DNA of 64,000 nucleotides from Lumbricus terrestris (GCA_949752735.1 OX457053.1:25285182-25349181), one strand, 5' to 3'; positions 11,658 to 25,615 are shown, counted from the stretch's first letter. Notes: generated by a model from the sequence alone, not told the origin. Numbers and translations: made by a program.

Positions 11658-13020
11658 CCCTCTTCTTTTAACTGCTCCTTTCCTGCTCCTTTTCTTGCCC
11701 ACTTCTCTTGCAGGTGCTCTTCTCCGTCCATGCAGATTCGTTCTTTTCCCTTACTCGTCCTCAAACATTCACTGTCCTCTTCCATGTCCTTTACCCACGC
11801 CACAGACCTCTTCCATTCTTTCCTCTTCTCTTCCACTTTATAATTGTCGTCTTTCCCTCTTCTCTTCCTTGCCTTCTAGCTCTTCCCTCTTCTTTCCGTC
11901 TCCCAACCTCTCCCCTCCCATCGACTAATCTCCAAACCATCTATTGGCTATCTCATTCGTTTGCCATCAATCAAAGGCTTCAAAAAAATTCTCCCTCTTT
12001 CAATCTCAAAATACTATTATTCTTTCCCTCGATATCGGCCATTCCCTAAATTCTCCCTCTTGTCCTCCGTCTAGCTCCCTAAGTATCTCCTCCTTGTGAT
12101 TCTCAGCCTAATTCCATCTCCCCTGCGCTCAATTTCCATATCTTGCATCTCCTCCTCCACCTACTTTACTCCTTTACCATAACCTTCACCTTTATTTAAT
12201 TTCCTCCTCCCGCATCGCCTTCTCCGCCTAATCTACTCCTCCATCTACAACACCTAATTTCCTCATCCATCTCCTACTTCATCTCCTTCTTCACCTAATT
12301 TCCTCCTCCATCTCCTGCTCCATCTCCTCCTCTTCCTAATTCCCTCCTCTATCTCATACTCCATCTATACTCCATTTCCTTCTCCATCCCCTACTCCATA
12401 TCCTCATCAACCTAATTTCCTCCTTCATCTCCTACTCCATCTCCTCCTCAACCCAGTTTCCTCCTCCATCTCTTCATCTTTTCCTTTTCATTATCATGTA
12501 TTGACATATAAGAGCATTGTATGCTATCCTCGTCCTACGGGTCAGACTAAGGACATTTCATCATCATCTCATATCTAATCTGTTGACGAGAAGCGGCTAT
12601 AGGAGGTATACCACGCCGTACAACTTGATGTGACACTCGAAGGCAGTAAAATGTTAAGTTTTAAGATAATCCTCTTTTCCGTCCAAGACGGCAATAAAGA
12701 CAGGTTTCCTCTTCCTCATATTCTTCCTCCCCTCTCCTCCCCTCCTCCTCACTTTCCTCCTCCTCCTCCTCCTCCCCATTCTCTTCCTCTTCCTCTTTCT
12801 TCTAAAGTTCTACCAGTTTCTTCATCTTCCTCCTCAGGCTGTACCTATTCCATCTCCGCTTCCTCATCATCAATCTTCATCTCCTCCTGCTCTTTCCCAG
12901 CCCTATCTTCTCCATCTCTAGCTCCTCTTCCTCATCCTTACCTATTCCAGTTCCTCTTCCTCATCCTATATCACTCCGTCTCCTAATCACTATGTCCTTC
13001 TACCTCTGTCACTTTCTTCA
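11658..13020. repeat. Polypyrimidine tract (CTCCTCCAT-type)
   Basis: About 1.3 kb of strongly CT-biased DNA built from degenerate CTCCTCCATCTC words. Unit 3 has a homologous tract at 29,700-31,110, while unit 1 lacks it. The long frames here are translations of the bias, not genes. Confidence 0.85.
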
Positions 13021-13045
13021 GTCCTCCATTGAAGTCGATGTCATA

Positions 13046-13427
13046 CAGTGCTGGCCATTGCATTAGAAGCACACATGAAAATCATTGAAAAACACTGAAA
13101 TCAGCGTTTATCACGTAGCCGGAACACACTTGAACAGTTATTAAAAGTTGTTTATAACATAGAAAAGTCCTTTCTTCCTCTCCATGCCATGCCATGCAAT
13201 GCCATGCCATGTCATGCCAGCTATGCCATGTCATGCATGCCATGCTATGTCATACCATGCCATTGATGCCATGGCATTGCCATGCCATGCCATGCCATGC
13301 ATGCCATGCTAGCGAAAGAACTCAATCACAAACACATAGATATCACCAACCCATAACGCTGACATTATATTTCTTTGGCCTTTTTAGTATCTTTTATGCT
13401 GTGTTTCTAAATCAATGGCCAGCACTG
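13046..13427. mobile_element. TA-flanked Tc1/mariner-type MITE, 382 bp
   Basis: The left terminus CAGTGCTGGCCATTG is matched inversely by CAATGGCCAGCACTG on the right, with TA on both sides (13,044-13,045 and 13,428-13,429). The similarity of the arms continues inward (TTAGAAGCACA versus TTAGAAACACA). The interior has a CCATG microsatellite at about 13,182-13,312. No transposase is present. Units 1 and 3 lack it. Confidence 0.85.
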
Positions 13428-15424
13428 TAGTCGTAGAGTCGCCGATTAAAGGTAGCCCCAATTGCCCTCCCTACTCTCTCTCACTCCCTGCTCTCTATAG
13501 ACTAGTCAATAGATATAAATTCTATAATTATTTATTTCTGACATGTACTCTTAAAGCATCAAGCTATGTCTCTTAGAATAATTCTCGAGACGTTAGTTCA
13601 GTAGAAAGCACTTCTAACCTCAGGATTAACCTTACAATACTGAATCTATCTAATTCTTATTTTAAGATGATAAAGATGACACGAAGAGTGGGACCCGAAG
13701 ATGATACCTGGTAGATGAAGACTCCACTGGTTACTTATCTTAACTGAGCATGATGTTATATATATATAGGTGAATTAAATGTATGTTCTATACAATGCAA
13801 CCAATCGCATTTTAACCTGTAACCTGTGATTGATGAAGAGGAGGGACCTTTCTTAGCTGTAGCCAATAATATCTATATGAACTGATGTGAGATAGCCCAT
13901 GGATGATTTGCATCTCTGTCACTCTGTGTCTTATTCTATGTATGACCTGTAGGTATGTCGATGAGAAGATGAGAGCCTATAGGTAGGTATACATAGGTAA
14001 TTGCAGTTTAACGTCACTGTGCGGTTACAAATACCATTAGCGTCGCCCTCCTCCTTTATCCAGACTTGGGACTGGCACTCGCAGAGTGCAACCAGTGGCG
14101 GAGTTATGAGATCCTTAACCTGTATCCTTATAAATTTGTGTGTAATTATAACCAAGATTCCACCTCATGATAAAATTCGCTTGGAAAGGAACACATCGCT
14201 AACTCCAAGGCTTGGGCCTATAAAACATGTATGTACTGTACAAATGTGGGTCACGGTGTGTGCGTGGGTGGGTGTGTGCGTGTGTGTGTGCGTGGGTGTG
14301 TGCGTGTGTGTGCGTGTATGTATAATTTGTATATATTGTATATGCCCAATTCTGTCGTGGCCAGGACCGCTTTAAGGCTAGTGCGGACCACGGTTCCGTG
14401 ACAACATTTCGGTCCCTTCTGTCCGTTATCAGTCCACCAGTCCATGCGCAAAATTAGACACAGGCCTATAAGCCCGTCATGTTTACTAGAGAGCATGAAC
14501 TAGGGGCCTACGCCTAAGAGTGTTCTTCTTATGGCGTATTTTTAACTAAGGAAAAGTTTCAGACACTATAGTACAGTGACATCAGGAACAAACGACAAGA
14601 AGTATTTAAATAATTAATTATTTGAAGCATTTCTTAAAAGTATATAGTTACTTAGCTAGGTTTAATTTGAATGAATTCCTACTTTTTAAGTTTAACAATC
14701 GTCGTCGTCATCACGAGTTAAGTCTCAGAATGTTTGGATTCACTTTAGGCTTATGTACAGCAAAGTCTGGTGAACTTTCATATTGGCCTACAAGCAACGT
14801 TGTCAATTACAATAATTGTAGTCAACCAGCGAACACAAAGCCGCCATGCTGCAGTGATTTTCAACCGGGGTTCCGCGGACGTCGGCCAGGGGTTCCACGG
14901 CAGTTTGATGGAAAATTTTATGGCGCCAACTGAAATCACAAAGGTATTAGCGATGAATAGAATCTCTCAAAGCTTTCAATCATTCTTGCTTAAAATAACA
15001 TTATTATATGAATGCATTGTTATTTTACATAATTATGTTAATGTTGTTATGTATAATTATATCGTTATGGCTCATTACTTGTAATTCGGAGGGCACATGC
15101 ATTATATGAAAATCTATTGGCCTTTAAGCATAGGCTAGATTGCTTAATATAGGGGCCTACTGCACGGTGCGTTTCCATCTATCCAGTCGGACAATTGCAA
15201 AGGGTTTTTGATTTTTAATAATTGGTTTAAAATATTTAGACTGGTGCGTTTCCATCAATCCAGTAGGACAATCACAAACAAAATATTTTAATCATTGGTT
15301 TCAAACTATTCTGAACAAACAAAATCTGCTGAACACCAGACCCACGACTTCTTTGATTTATTCTTTTTTTCAGTCATTCATTTTGAAAGTCAGTGGTTAA
15401 ATTTCTTATCCTTTGGTGGGGCCT

Positions 15425-15690
15425 AAGTAAAGTAAAGTAAAGTCCATCCAGTTCTATATAGAACACAGTGAGGCGCTCATCTCCTTTTCAATTGCATCGA
15501 GCCAGGAAGGTCCTACATCCGAGGCCAGTGTATCGCAAGGCTTGCCGTTTACTTTCCAGCTTACGCCTGTATCAAATAATTATACTCCTTGGTGACAGAG
15601 GCACGTGCGCGCAAACAACTTGCACAAGGTCGTTACCCGGAGTCGAACCCGCCGGCACATGCTCCGTGAGCAAGCGCGTTACTACCGAGT
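15425..15690 (-). mobile_element. tRNA-derived SINE-like repeat, unit 2 copy
   Basis: This is the counterpart of 2,885-3,190. The complement of the B box (GGAGTCGAACCCG) is at about 15,638-15,650, next to an anticodon-arm-like stretch with TGCTCCGTGAGCA. Confidence 0.5.
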
Positions 15691-16350
15691 CGCACTAGTA
15701 GGGTCCATAACGGATAACAATTCGAGTTTTTGCACATGAAAGTCTAGGCCTTAAGCCTTTAGAATCTTTGATCGACAGACGTATAATAATTCGCGCTACT
15801 TGTTTTTCCAAAAATCACATAAGATGTGCGAAATAAAAATCATGCAAATGCATGATTGCTGTGACAGCAGCACTTTTTTAGTTGCAGCGACGGAATCAGC
15901 AAACGAAGCTAAAATTCTTCAAATAAGCTGAAACCCATCGGCCCTCTATTTCTTCGTGTTACTCACAACGGTTGAGCCACAAGCGATTTTTTATGCTGAA
16001 GACGAATCGTTATGATTGTGTCTGCCTAGTCAAACTAGTATAGGGACTAGACTAGAGGATAGTGATTCGATTTTTTGCAAATGAAACCCTAAGCCTTAAG
16101 CCTTTAGAATCTTTAACCGACAGACCTATAATTATACTCGCTAAATCATGCAAATGTGTGATTGTTGTGACAGCAGCACTTTTTCAGGTGCAGCGACGTA
16201 ACCAGCAAACGAAGCTAACATTCTCCAAATACGCTGAAGCCCATCGCTCCCTCCCCCCGATTTCTTCGTGTCACTCACAAGTTCAAAACGCACATGGCGG
16301 TTGAGCCCCAAATGATTTTTTATGCTGAAGACGAATCGTTATGTGTCTGC
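15690..16350. repeat. Roughly 350 bp direct duplication inside unit 2
   Basis: The stretch with TTGCACATGAAAGTC...GACAGCAGCACTTTTT...GACGAATCGTTATG at about 15,700-16,020 is repeated, diverged, at about 16,060-16,350. Unit 1 has a single copy (about 3,415-3,715). Confidence 0.7.
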
Positions 16351-17073
16351 CTATATGCCTACGTGACGTGTTTTATATCTACGATGTGTCCAGGATTTAA
16401 ACCAGGCACAAAAAAGTTTCACAGAAAACTTGAGGAAGGATATACTTTAACTGTCGCTGGTGATCTTCAATCTAAATTTCCCAAATGTGACCATTGCTCT
16501 GCTGCGAATCTGCGTACATAAACCTACACGTGTCAAATGTGACCATTGGCTTAAACCGGGCCTGCACTTAGCGTTCAAAAAGACCATTAGGCTATTTCGC
16601 TGTAGAACGATAGAGCAGACAACAAACTACTAATAGCATGGTCGGAGTTAGGATTCAGTTCTTTGGGTGGAGGGGGAGCTCAAGTTTTTTTCGACGACCA
16701 AATTTCTGATGGTCAAAATCTCGTGAAGATATAGGCCTACCATTTTCCCGGCCCATCAAATCTGATGACCTTTTTAAAGTCCTACGGTCGATATCTCCTG
16801 AATATACACCATTATCTCCCGACAAAAGCCAATTTTTTATGGACTTCCTGGGGGTTTAACCTCCTCTAGCCGCTGATAATCCAGCTGCATTAATTGGAGT
16901 TTAGACTTCTTTACTGGCGTCAAGTCAGCTCAAGATAGCTGAGCGACTGGTAGGCCTTGCATTCCTACAAGATAGCTTAACAGCCAAGGCCTTGGCCCGG
17001 ATTTTGTTTCAGATGGTGTTTAACCTACTCAGCTGAAAAGTGTAGGCCTACTCCGAACTTCAGCAGTTTCCGT

Positions 17074-17211
<138 letters not shown>

Positions 17212-17970
17212 TCTTCCACTGTTCGTGACTTGGGCTTCACTCTGGACCCTGTTCATTCTTTCTCGGACCATATTAACCGTGTCTCGTGAACATGTCTCTA
17301 TCATCTTCGCCAGCTGCGTACCATCCGTCATTCACTTTCCCCGCAAGCTATTAAGACGCTTGTTCACGCTTTGATCTGTTCTAGGGTTGACTTTGGGAAC
17401 TCTTCATACGCCGGTCTTTCTTCTCTCAACCTCTCTAAACTTCAGACAATACTCAATGCTGCTGCTGCTCGCCTAATTGCTGGTCTTCCCAAGTTCTCCC
17501 ACACTTCAGTCTTTATTCGGGACACTCTTCATTGGCTTCCTGTACCACAACGCATTGAGTTCAAAATTTTGACACTTATGCGCAATTCTCTTCTTGGGGT
17601 TGCTCCCTCCTACCTCCGTTCTTTCTGTATTCAGGTCTCCTCTCTCCCCGGTCGCTCTGTCCTTCGTTCGGCAGCTAATGGCCTCCTTGTTGTTCCTCGC
17701 ATGCGTGGGTCTACTGCCCAGTCCAGGAGCTTTGCTTATGTTGGCCCCCTCCTGCTGGAACGGCCTTCCACATAAACTACGTCTTGAGCTTCTCAGCCTC
17801 TCTCTTCCTCTGTTTAGAAAGCGCCTGAAGACTATACTATTCGTTAGCGACAGTGCTAACTTTGGGTCGGGAGCGCTACTGAATCTGTGAGCGGCGCTAT
17901 ACAAGTGTTCAATTACAATTACAATTACAATCATCATCATCATCATCATCATCATCAGCATCATCATCAT
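17212..17970 (+). mobile_element. 5'-truncated CR1/L2-type LINE between ATC arrays
   Basis: The plus-strand frames encode the C-terminal part of a CR1/L2-group reverse transcriptase. STVRDLGFTLD appears at 17,215 and the open frame 17,371-17,775 follows with SRVDFGNSSYAGL, DTLHWLPVPQRIEFK and SVLRSAANGLLVVP. An in-frame stop lies upstream near 17,287. The 3' end has GCGCTATACAAGTG and a CAATTA tail, then ATC repeats resume to 17,970. It is truncated and not functional. Unit 1 lacks it. Confidence 0.85.
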
Positions 17971-18515
17971 CATAATTATAATCTTCGTGATTTCTCGATT
18001 CAAAATTTCACACAGAAATAAGAGCTTCATCATTGAATCCCATTTTTACATTGAGTGTTAGTAAATGCATTCTTTCAATTTTACATTATTTCCTTGGGGA
18101 GATGGTTCAGATACCCAAAACACCCACTAACGACTGACTTGCTAACAGCTAGGTCCACATGAAACCGCAAACAATCGCAGTAGGCCTACTAATTGAGAGA
18201 GGATCGAGGAATTCTTTTCCAAAAACAGCGAGTTTAATGATGTTTCAGTTTAATCAGTTAAACTAAACTAAAACTGTCAATATATATATATATATATAGT
18301 GGTTAAATTTTTTACCCAGAGGTGGCGTAGGCTTATAGGCTATGCAGGATTTTGTAAATCTAAAACTAAAGCCAATATGACGAATATAAAATTATAATCC
18401 TACCCAGTATTGTAAGGCATTAAATTGGCATCGGGCCGATCCCAATTTGACGTCTTACAGGCCTACAGCGCGAGGTCTCATCGGTGACTTAACTATCGCC
18501 TTTAACCAGGGCCGG

Positions 18516-18891
18516 TGTCACGAAATAAAGTCTCCCCCGAAACAAAGTCTCCTCCCGAAACAGAGTCTCCCCCTGGCTGAAACTCTGTATTGGAAGAAAT
18601 TTTCTGAAGTAAAAGTATTATATGTTTTCTTGTTATGTTATCTGGCAACGTAAACTAACCGTTTAACCTGCTCGTATCTAAATTTGATGCAACTGTAGCC
18701 AATTTTACGCTGAACGGGGGAGACTTTATTTCGTGGACGGCGGAAATATTCTCTCCCCCGCGGAGACTTTATTTCAGAATATAGTCTCCGGGGGCGAATT
18801 TATTCTAGAACAGATCCTCCGGGGGGAGAATCTGTTTCGAAATAAAGTCTCCCGGGGGAGACTTTTAGGGGGGAGACTCTGTCACGCGACA
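18516..18891. mobile_element. MITE with TGTC termini at a CCGG target, 376 bp
   Basis: The left end TGTCACGAAATAAAGTCTCC and the reverse complement of the right end (TGTCGCGTGACAGAGTCTCC) form inverted repeats, flanked by CCGG at 18,512-18,515 and 18,892-18,895. The body repeats an AATAAAGTCTCC(C/G) motif in both orientations. No coding capacity. The four-base CCGG duplication could be partly coincidental, because GCCGG is also part of the hAT end. Confidence 0.7.
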
Positions 18892-19198
18892 CCGGCGCCA
18901 GAGTATTTGGCACCCTAGGCGAACCTGTCGCACTGCGCCCCCCCGCGCCCACGGCAACTAAGATTGAATTAATACTAACTTTCACAAAGGAATGCTATGG
19001 TGCCTTTTGTTTTAATTCGTATTTGCATTCAATAGAAAGAAGAAGAATAGAATAGAACATGTATAATCTATATAATGGTATATTCGTTTATACGGAATTA
19101 TACCGGTAATGTAATTTCAAAACTTCATTTTTCGCGCTTTTGCTTTAGCAAATGTAGAAACGAGTTCCATCAGTTCAATGTCTTTGGCAATGTCATGT

Positions 19199-19612
19199 TC
19201 AATTGACAGAGTAGCTACTAGCTAGTCCAACAAGTCTTTCTTGTAGCATGGACGTTCGCAAATTATATGTTTTTGTCAGTTTGAGCTTAGAGAAGCTTCG
19301 CTCACCACTAGCCACAGAAACTGGAAGTGTCAAGAGAATTCGCAGAGCTATAAAAGTGTTGGGGACACTATCTGTTAGATTAATTTTCAATATAAAGTTT
19401 AGTACATCATGTGGCGATGTACACCTTGCAACTCGTCTTGAAATGGCTTTCAGTTCACTGCTTAGATCAACTGCATCAATATCTTTGGAGTCTCCATGTT
19501 GCAAAGCTTTTTCAAGATTCAAGCAATGTTCCATAACTTCTTTACTAGTTTTATTCTGCAAACTGTGAACATCATAGAGGAAACCAAACACAGAACTAAT
19601 TTTTTGCATCAC
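19199..19612 (-). pseudogene. hAT transposase C-terminal fragment (ZMYM-like)
   Basis: The 137-codon frame contains LRILLTLPVSVASGERSFSKL followed by NLRTSMLQERL, the hAT C-terminal dimerisation signature in the form found in animal ZMYM-type hAT transposases. The DDE catalytic core and zinc finger are absent, so it is a remnant within the element at 18,507-20,097. The natural C-terminus appears preserved. Confidence 0.88.
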
Positions 19613-20923
19613 AGTGAATCTTTCTTCAACCGATTGTATTGCCGTGTCAAGAACAGCGAGGCCATAAGACAGCCGCTGTATAAATATGCGATTACATTTA
19701 CATTACATTTATTTACATTTGTACAAAGGTAAAACTAAATATCTTACCTAAAGTATTTAAGTAGCCAGTCGACGACAATCGAATTTCAAATATTTAATTT
19801 ATTTTCAATTTTCAATATTTATGTTATATTTACACGCCAGATTTTGATTTCGAAATGACGTCACCGGATGTGGCGTTATTTCCTATAACGTAAGTAAGTA
19901 AACTAGTGATCAAATTTATACTATGCAATTCGTTTCATCTAGCAGGAAAAAATCAAATGTAATATATTGCAATACAACTTTAAATATTAATATAAATTAA
20001 CTAAAAATTAAAAACTTTAAAACTTTTAGTGCCGCCCCAGAAATTTGCCGCCCTAGGCGGCCGCCTAGTTCGCCTAGTGGTTAAACCGGGCCTGCTGGCT
20101 TTAACTCGACAAGTTGCCGAGTAGCCTACTACAGGTGAAGCTGCAACTCGTAGCTGCAGCTATTTAGAATGCGAGGCATCCCCTAGGTCTATCGTGAAAC
20201 TAGATCATGTGGCGAGCTATAGGCTTAGGCCTACTCTCAATTCGCAATTAAGAAAAGTCGTAGGCGACAGTCTTCCCCATGTTACCATGCATGCAAGCAG
20301 TTTGTTATCGAAGTTGCAGAAGCAGGTTAAATATAATTTTCCTCATGGAAAATGTGTCATGTCGCCCTGATACTGCGCCATGGCTTTTTTAACGTGGAGT
20401 CATACACAAGATACGCTGTTGTTACTGCTGTAAATGAATTTGTGCAGTTCTAAAAGCAATCCTGTGCAGTGACTATCAATAGAAAAAGGTAAGTGCAGTC
20501 GGTTTACCACAGACGAGCGAAAGGGAACGAAGGAGGTTGTGCAATAAAGGAGCTAGCCTACTGCATGGGTAAATCCCATGATTTACCTCGATAAAACCCA
20601 CACCAGATGGTTGTGCAGTTCTACTAATTTCTTTTTAAAACCCTGTACTGCGCCGTGCGCAACCTAATATAGTGCTACGTGAATTTAACATTAGGCTACA
20701 ACGGATGTGAGATTAACCAGAAGACTTGTGTGGAATCGAAATGTATAATAGCCTACATTGAATGAGAAACGCTGCTGTTGGATTTGTATATTATAAGCTG
20801 TTTCTGAACCATAATAACGCAACAAACAAATGAACGCTATAACGGTAGGTCAAATCAGAAGTCCTGGAACTCAATGAGCTGCAATGAAAATGTAGCGACA
20901 CAGAAACGACAGCCGTCGATTTT

Positions 20924-23900
20924 TCATTTGTCGACGAGCCAGTTGTGACATTTGCAGTCCCAGTCGTGATATACACAACACTTGCAATATAGGCGTCTGT
21001 TTGGACAGCACTGCGCATGGAGACTTGTCGCACCCACTACACATCTGTCTAGATAATTACCACAGAAGACCCTGTTCATCAACAACAACAGCAACAGCAA
21101 ACAATTTAACTTCTTTAACGCTAATATTTTAAAGGATGGTAATCAATAGCAAAATGTCTTGTACAATGTTAGCTTAGCTGTTTAATTAAGTTGGCCCAGT
21201 TGGTCTGTGTCAGCTATAGTAGACCTACTTCTAATAAAAATAATAAAAGAATTGATTGATAGAACTGGTTGATTGACCGACTGACTGACTGATTGTCTGA
21301 TTGATTGGTTGATTGATTGACTTAACTTGACTTGATTATGAGTTGGTTGTGGTGTGTCATTGCCTTGTACGTTAGTCGCCATGGCTCGTTAGAAGTCACT
21401 AATAAAATGTTTTCATGCTACGATGACGCTACTTTTAGTTTTATTTAACTTAAATAACACGACTCGGGATCGTCTATGGCGGCTTTCCCCCATAAAATGC
21501 GATATGCAAATCTGATATTACAATTGCAATGAGAACTATCAATCAATCAGTCTTCTTTATTGACCACCACCACAAAGTAATACAAGCGCACAGTTTACAA
21601 ATTCGTATGCAGGTTGTCAATAAGTAAACCCAAAGGAACATTTGGTTCCGCGAGACAGGGTTCCATATTTACATCAGTAATTTATCAAATATTATACATC
21701 GATGGTCATCATTAAATCTTCATAGTCATATTGTAAAATGTCAACATTTGATTTTTATTGGAGGCTTAATTAAGGCGCCTCGCAAGATGGGTAAAAGCAC
21801 ACTAAACAGAAACATTCATAGACAATTCATGCAGTGTATATAATTATGAATATGATAGTGCATATAGGCCTACAAGTGCATCATGCAGGCAACAATAAGA
21901 TTACTCAAACAAGTGCAGTCGAATGGTAACCTTTGAATTTCCGTTTGAATTGATGAAAAGTGGGTAGGTCTTTAAGGTCATTTGGCAGTGAGTTCCATAG
22001 CAGAGGACCATATATAGCCTTTTCTGTTGTGGGTCCCGCTATCTGGAATGGCCTCCCACTAACCTTGCGATTTATGCCTAGGCTAAATTCGACTGCATTT
22101 TTTTAAGTATCTCAAATACTATTTTTAGCTGTGGCTGGGCTGGGAGCGCCTCTGATTAGGTTTCTTGAAGAGGCGCTATATAAATTCTCGAAATGAAGGA
22201 ATGAATGAATATTCTAATAGGCCTACTGTGTTGCATAGCAGTGGTGCGTACCCTTCGCTGATGGCAGTTCATGGCTGAACGCGTATTTATATAAATTATA
22301 TAGTGGTCATGGACATCTGAATTTGTACAAAACCTTTAGACAAAATTAGTAGGTATTTGATTTTTTGCATTTGACGTTATGCACCATTTAGGCTACTTGA
22401 AATTTGTTTATGCACTCGAAAGGTAATATTTTTAGGCTGTAGAATAGAGATACAGTGTGAGATCTATAAGGCACATTACTTATAATTCTCACAACACGCT
22501 TTTTCAAGGTCGTCAAAATGGTTAGTCGACTTCGGTACGTAGAGGCCCACACAAGATTGCAGTAGGACATGTAAGGGTATATTAAAGTGTAATACAAATT
22601 GACAGGTATATGGCTTGACGACATGATGGACACGAGAGATAACACCTCTATTTTTTATATTATCTTGGAGATATAAGTTACATGCTCCCTCCATGTCAAA
22701 TTTTCGTCAATGTGGATGCCCAAGAATTTAGTAGAAGAAGTCCTAGTGCCTTGGTCATCTATGTTAACAGTTAAATCACAGTCTAACTTAAGTTCAGTTT
22801 TTCTTTTAGAATGAAACAAAATGAAATTGGTCTTTTGTAGGTTTAACGATAACTTGTTGGTCTTGAACCATTCACCAACATGTTTTAGTTCGACATTAAT
22901 TGTTTTAATTAGTACATCTATAGACTTGTTTGACATAAAAACATTAGTGTCGCCAGCATACATAATAAAGTGGAGTAATAATGGGGCATTCGAGATATCA
23001 TTCATGTATAGGGTGACACGAAAGTTCGTTCACCGTTTTCAAAATGCGCTATATCAGTAACGGCTTCATATTTCTTTATAATATTTTGTCAGTGCATACA
23101 TGAGTCAAATGAAAGATACTGGTGAAAATTTGATTATGATCCGGTCCGTTTTCGCCATAATTTATAAGAAAATGTAAAGACGACCAGTTTTTGCGGAAAA
23201 ACTGCGTTCATCAAATTAACACAATAAAGAAACTGTGTATACGCCTATGACCTCGTATACAAGCGTGACAAGACACTGTTGTTACCTATATAGGACACAC
23301 ACAGAGACGTAGGCTATTAGCTTACAGTTTCTCCTTTCTGCTTAATGACAGCACTGACCAGTGCTAAAAGTGTGGAAAAATAAGTGCCTTACCTTTCCAG
23401 TCAGTGCTGGCCAATAAGTGGCAGGACGTCGTGCATATTTTAAAATAAGAGCATGGACGCCGTCCATGACCGTCCAGGCACACTTTAAGCCCTAGCACTG
23501 ATTCTATCCAGCATAGGAAGAGCACGTTCCACCTGCTCCACAGATGAAGTTTAGTCCGTCGGTGATGGTTTTGGTTGGGATGACTGTCAGGGTCTCACTA
23601 AACTTAAATTTGTGCCAAATGGTACCAGATTAAACTCACAGTACTACGTACATCACCAACATTCTCGAGCAGATCGTGAAGGCAGTGTTCGAGAGAGAAA
23701 CCGACAACGGCAGTGTCATGCAACGAAAGTTATTTGTTGACAATGACCTAGGAGTATTTCAGCAGGATGGCGCACGCTGTCATCAATCAACTGTGACGAC
23801 AAAGTGACTAGACGACCTCCCGTCACACGTAAAGCCGAAGGATTGGCCACCCAACTCTCCGGACCTCTTTCCTATTGAGAACTTGTGGAGTATTTTATCT

Positions 23901-25615
23901 CTCATAGCGTTTATAAAGATCCTGAGCCAAAGAACGCTGATCAGCTCAAGCGTCGCCTCCATCGAGCGTGGAGATCGAGAGCAGTTGGGACACTTCAGAG
24001 GCTGATCCAGTCATGCCGGATAGAGTCAGTGTTGTCATTAAGCAGAAAGGAGACACTGTACGCTAATAGATTACGTCTGTGTATGTCCTTATATAGGTAA
24101 CAACAGTGTCTTGTCACTCTTGTATACGAGGATAGGCGTATTCACAGTTTCTTTATTGTGTCAATTTGATAAAAGCAGTTTTTTCCGCAAAAACTGGTCG
24201 TCTTTACATTTTCTTATAAATAATGGTGAAAACGGACCGGATCATAATCAAATTTGCACCATTATCTTTCATTTGACTGATGTATACACTGGCAAAATAT
24301 TATAAAGAAATATGAAGCCGTTACTGATATAGCGCATTTTGAAAACGGTGAACGAACTTTCGTGTCACCCTATATATTAGGTACAGAAGAGGGCCCCGAA
24401 TAGACCCTGTGGCACACCGCATTTTATATAAGATATTTGCGAAACATGCCCAATAAATGAGATACTCTGTCTGCTATATGTTAGATAATCTGTCAGCCAA
24501 TCAAGACATATGCCCCTTATTCCACAATGCTCCAGTTTTTAACTAAAATTTTGTGATTCACCGTGTCGAATGCCTTAGATAAATCGAAAAAGACACCCAT
24601 AGAAAAGTGATTGTTAACCCTGGCTTCTGAGATCTTGTCATGCATTTCCATTACAGCCATATAAGCCTATGTAGAATGTGCGGTCCTAAAACCGTACGTA
24701 TGTCCTTTGTATAAGACATCTTTTTATGTTAAATATGACATTATTCTTCCGGACATAATTTTTTCAAAGAATTTTTAAAGCACGGCAAGATAGATATCGG
24801 TCTGTAATTACTCTGCAGTTGCAGTTGCTTGTTGTCCCCAGCTTTGTAAATAGGAGTTATCTTGGCAATTTTCAAACAATTTGGGATAGTACCAGTTGCA
24901 ATTGAGCAATAAATTATTTCAGCAAGGGGAATCGAGGTGCACAGCTTCTATTGAATATTCGTTATATTGCTTCAGATTTTTATATGAATTTTTCTGAGAA
25001 GCCGTGACAAAGCAGACTAAAACATGGATAGGATAATGGAAACGAGAGCTACTAACAAAGGGCATGCTATATACCGCGCATTAGGGTAGAATGGCAGTAG
25101 ACGCCGTCTTAATGCGCATGAGGACCACGTGTGTAAGCAAGAACACGAGACCGTCTGCCACATCTGACGACGGCAGAATAATCTCTAGTTGAGACACCAG
25201 ACATGAGGGGAGGTCGTGACCTTACTGGTTTTTTTTGGGTGCCAATTCTAATGCTTCTGCTGCAGACATTCGTCGCCCGTTGACGACGGCTCCATTCATC
25301 GGAGGATGCTGCTGATGCTGATCCTTGTCACCTGCGGAGAAAAAGATGCCAAGACTATTATTGTCAATGGCGAGTCCAGGTTAAATGTGTCTGTCGTTAT
25401 CGTAGATCCGTGCATACGACCAAATTCCAAGTGCTAGATCGGGATAGGCTCTGTCGGGTATAGGCTCTACGCCTGTATTAGTCTATGCCTGGGCATATGC
25501 TTACGGCCACCGGAGATTACGATTGCGTAGTTGCAGGGGTGGTAGTAGTCATAGAAGACAGTAATAGTAGTAGTGGTTATTGTTAGTAGTAGTAGTGGTA
25601 GTAGTAGTAGTAGTG

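Larger units (their letters stand above)
18507..20097 (-). mobile_element. hAT element with decayed transposase and nested MITE
   Basis: The left end CAGGGCCGG and right end CCGGGCCTG are hAT-type termini. GCACCCTAGGCGAAC near the left end mirrors GTTCGCCTAGTGG on the right. Flanks are CCTTTAAC and GCTTTAAC, an imperfect 8 bp duplication, and unit 1 shows the site once (CGCCTTTAACATG near 6,045). A transposase remnant lies at 19,199-19,612. A MITE (18,516-18,891) is inserted 9 bp from the left end. The tail of a SINE (GCGATTACATTTACATTAC) lies near 19,685. Confidence 0.8.
21540..24965 (-). mobile_element. Jockey/CR1-like LINE interrupted by a mariner element
   Basis: Minus-strand frames, read from high to low coordinates, give NYRPISILP (about 24,790), FFDLSKAFDTVNH (about 24,580), CGVPQG (about 24,415) and, beyond the insertion at 23,011-24,370, a YAGDTNVFMS motif C (YADD changed to YAGD), SLNLQKTNFILFHSKRK and a C-terminal region to about 22,390. 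The 3' end near 21,540 has AATAAAG and a GATTGATTGAT tail. Many stops and shifts make it dead. Unit 1 has the empty site (GCAATGAGAAC joined to TGCCTCAGAT near 7,495). It lies in intron 2 of gene B. Confidence 0.85.
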
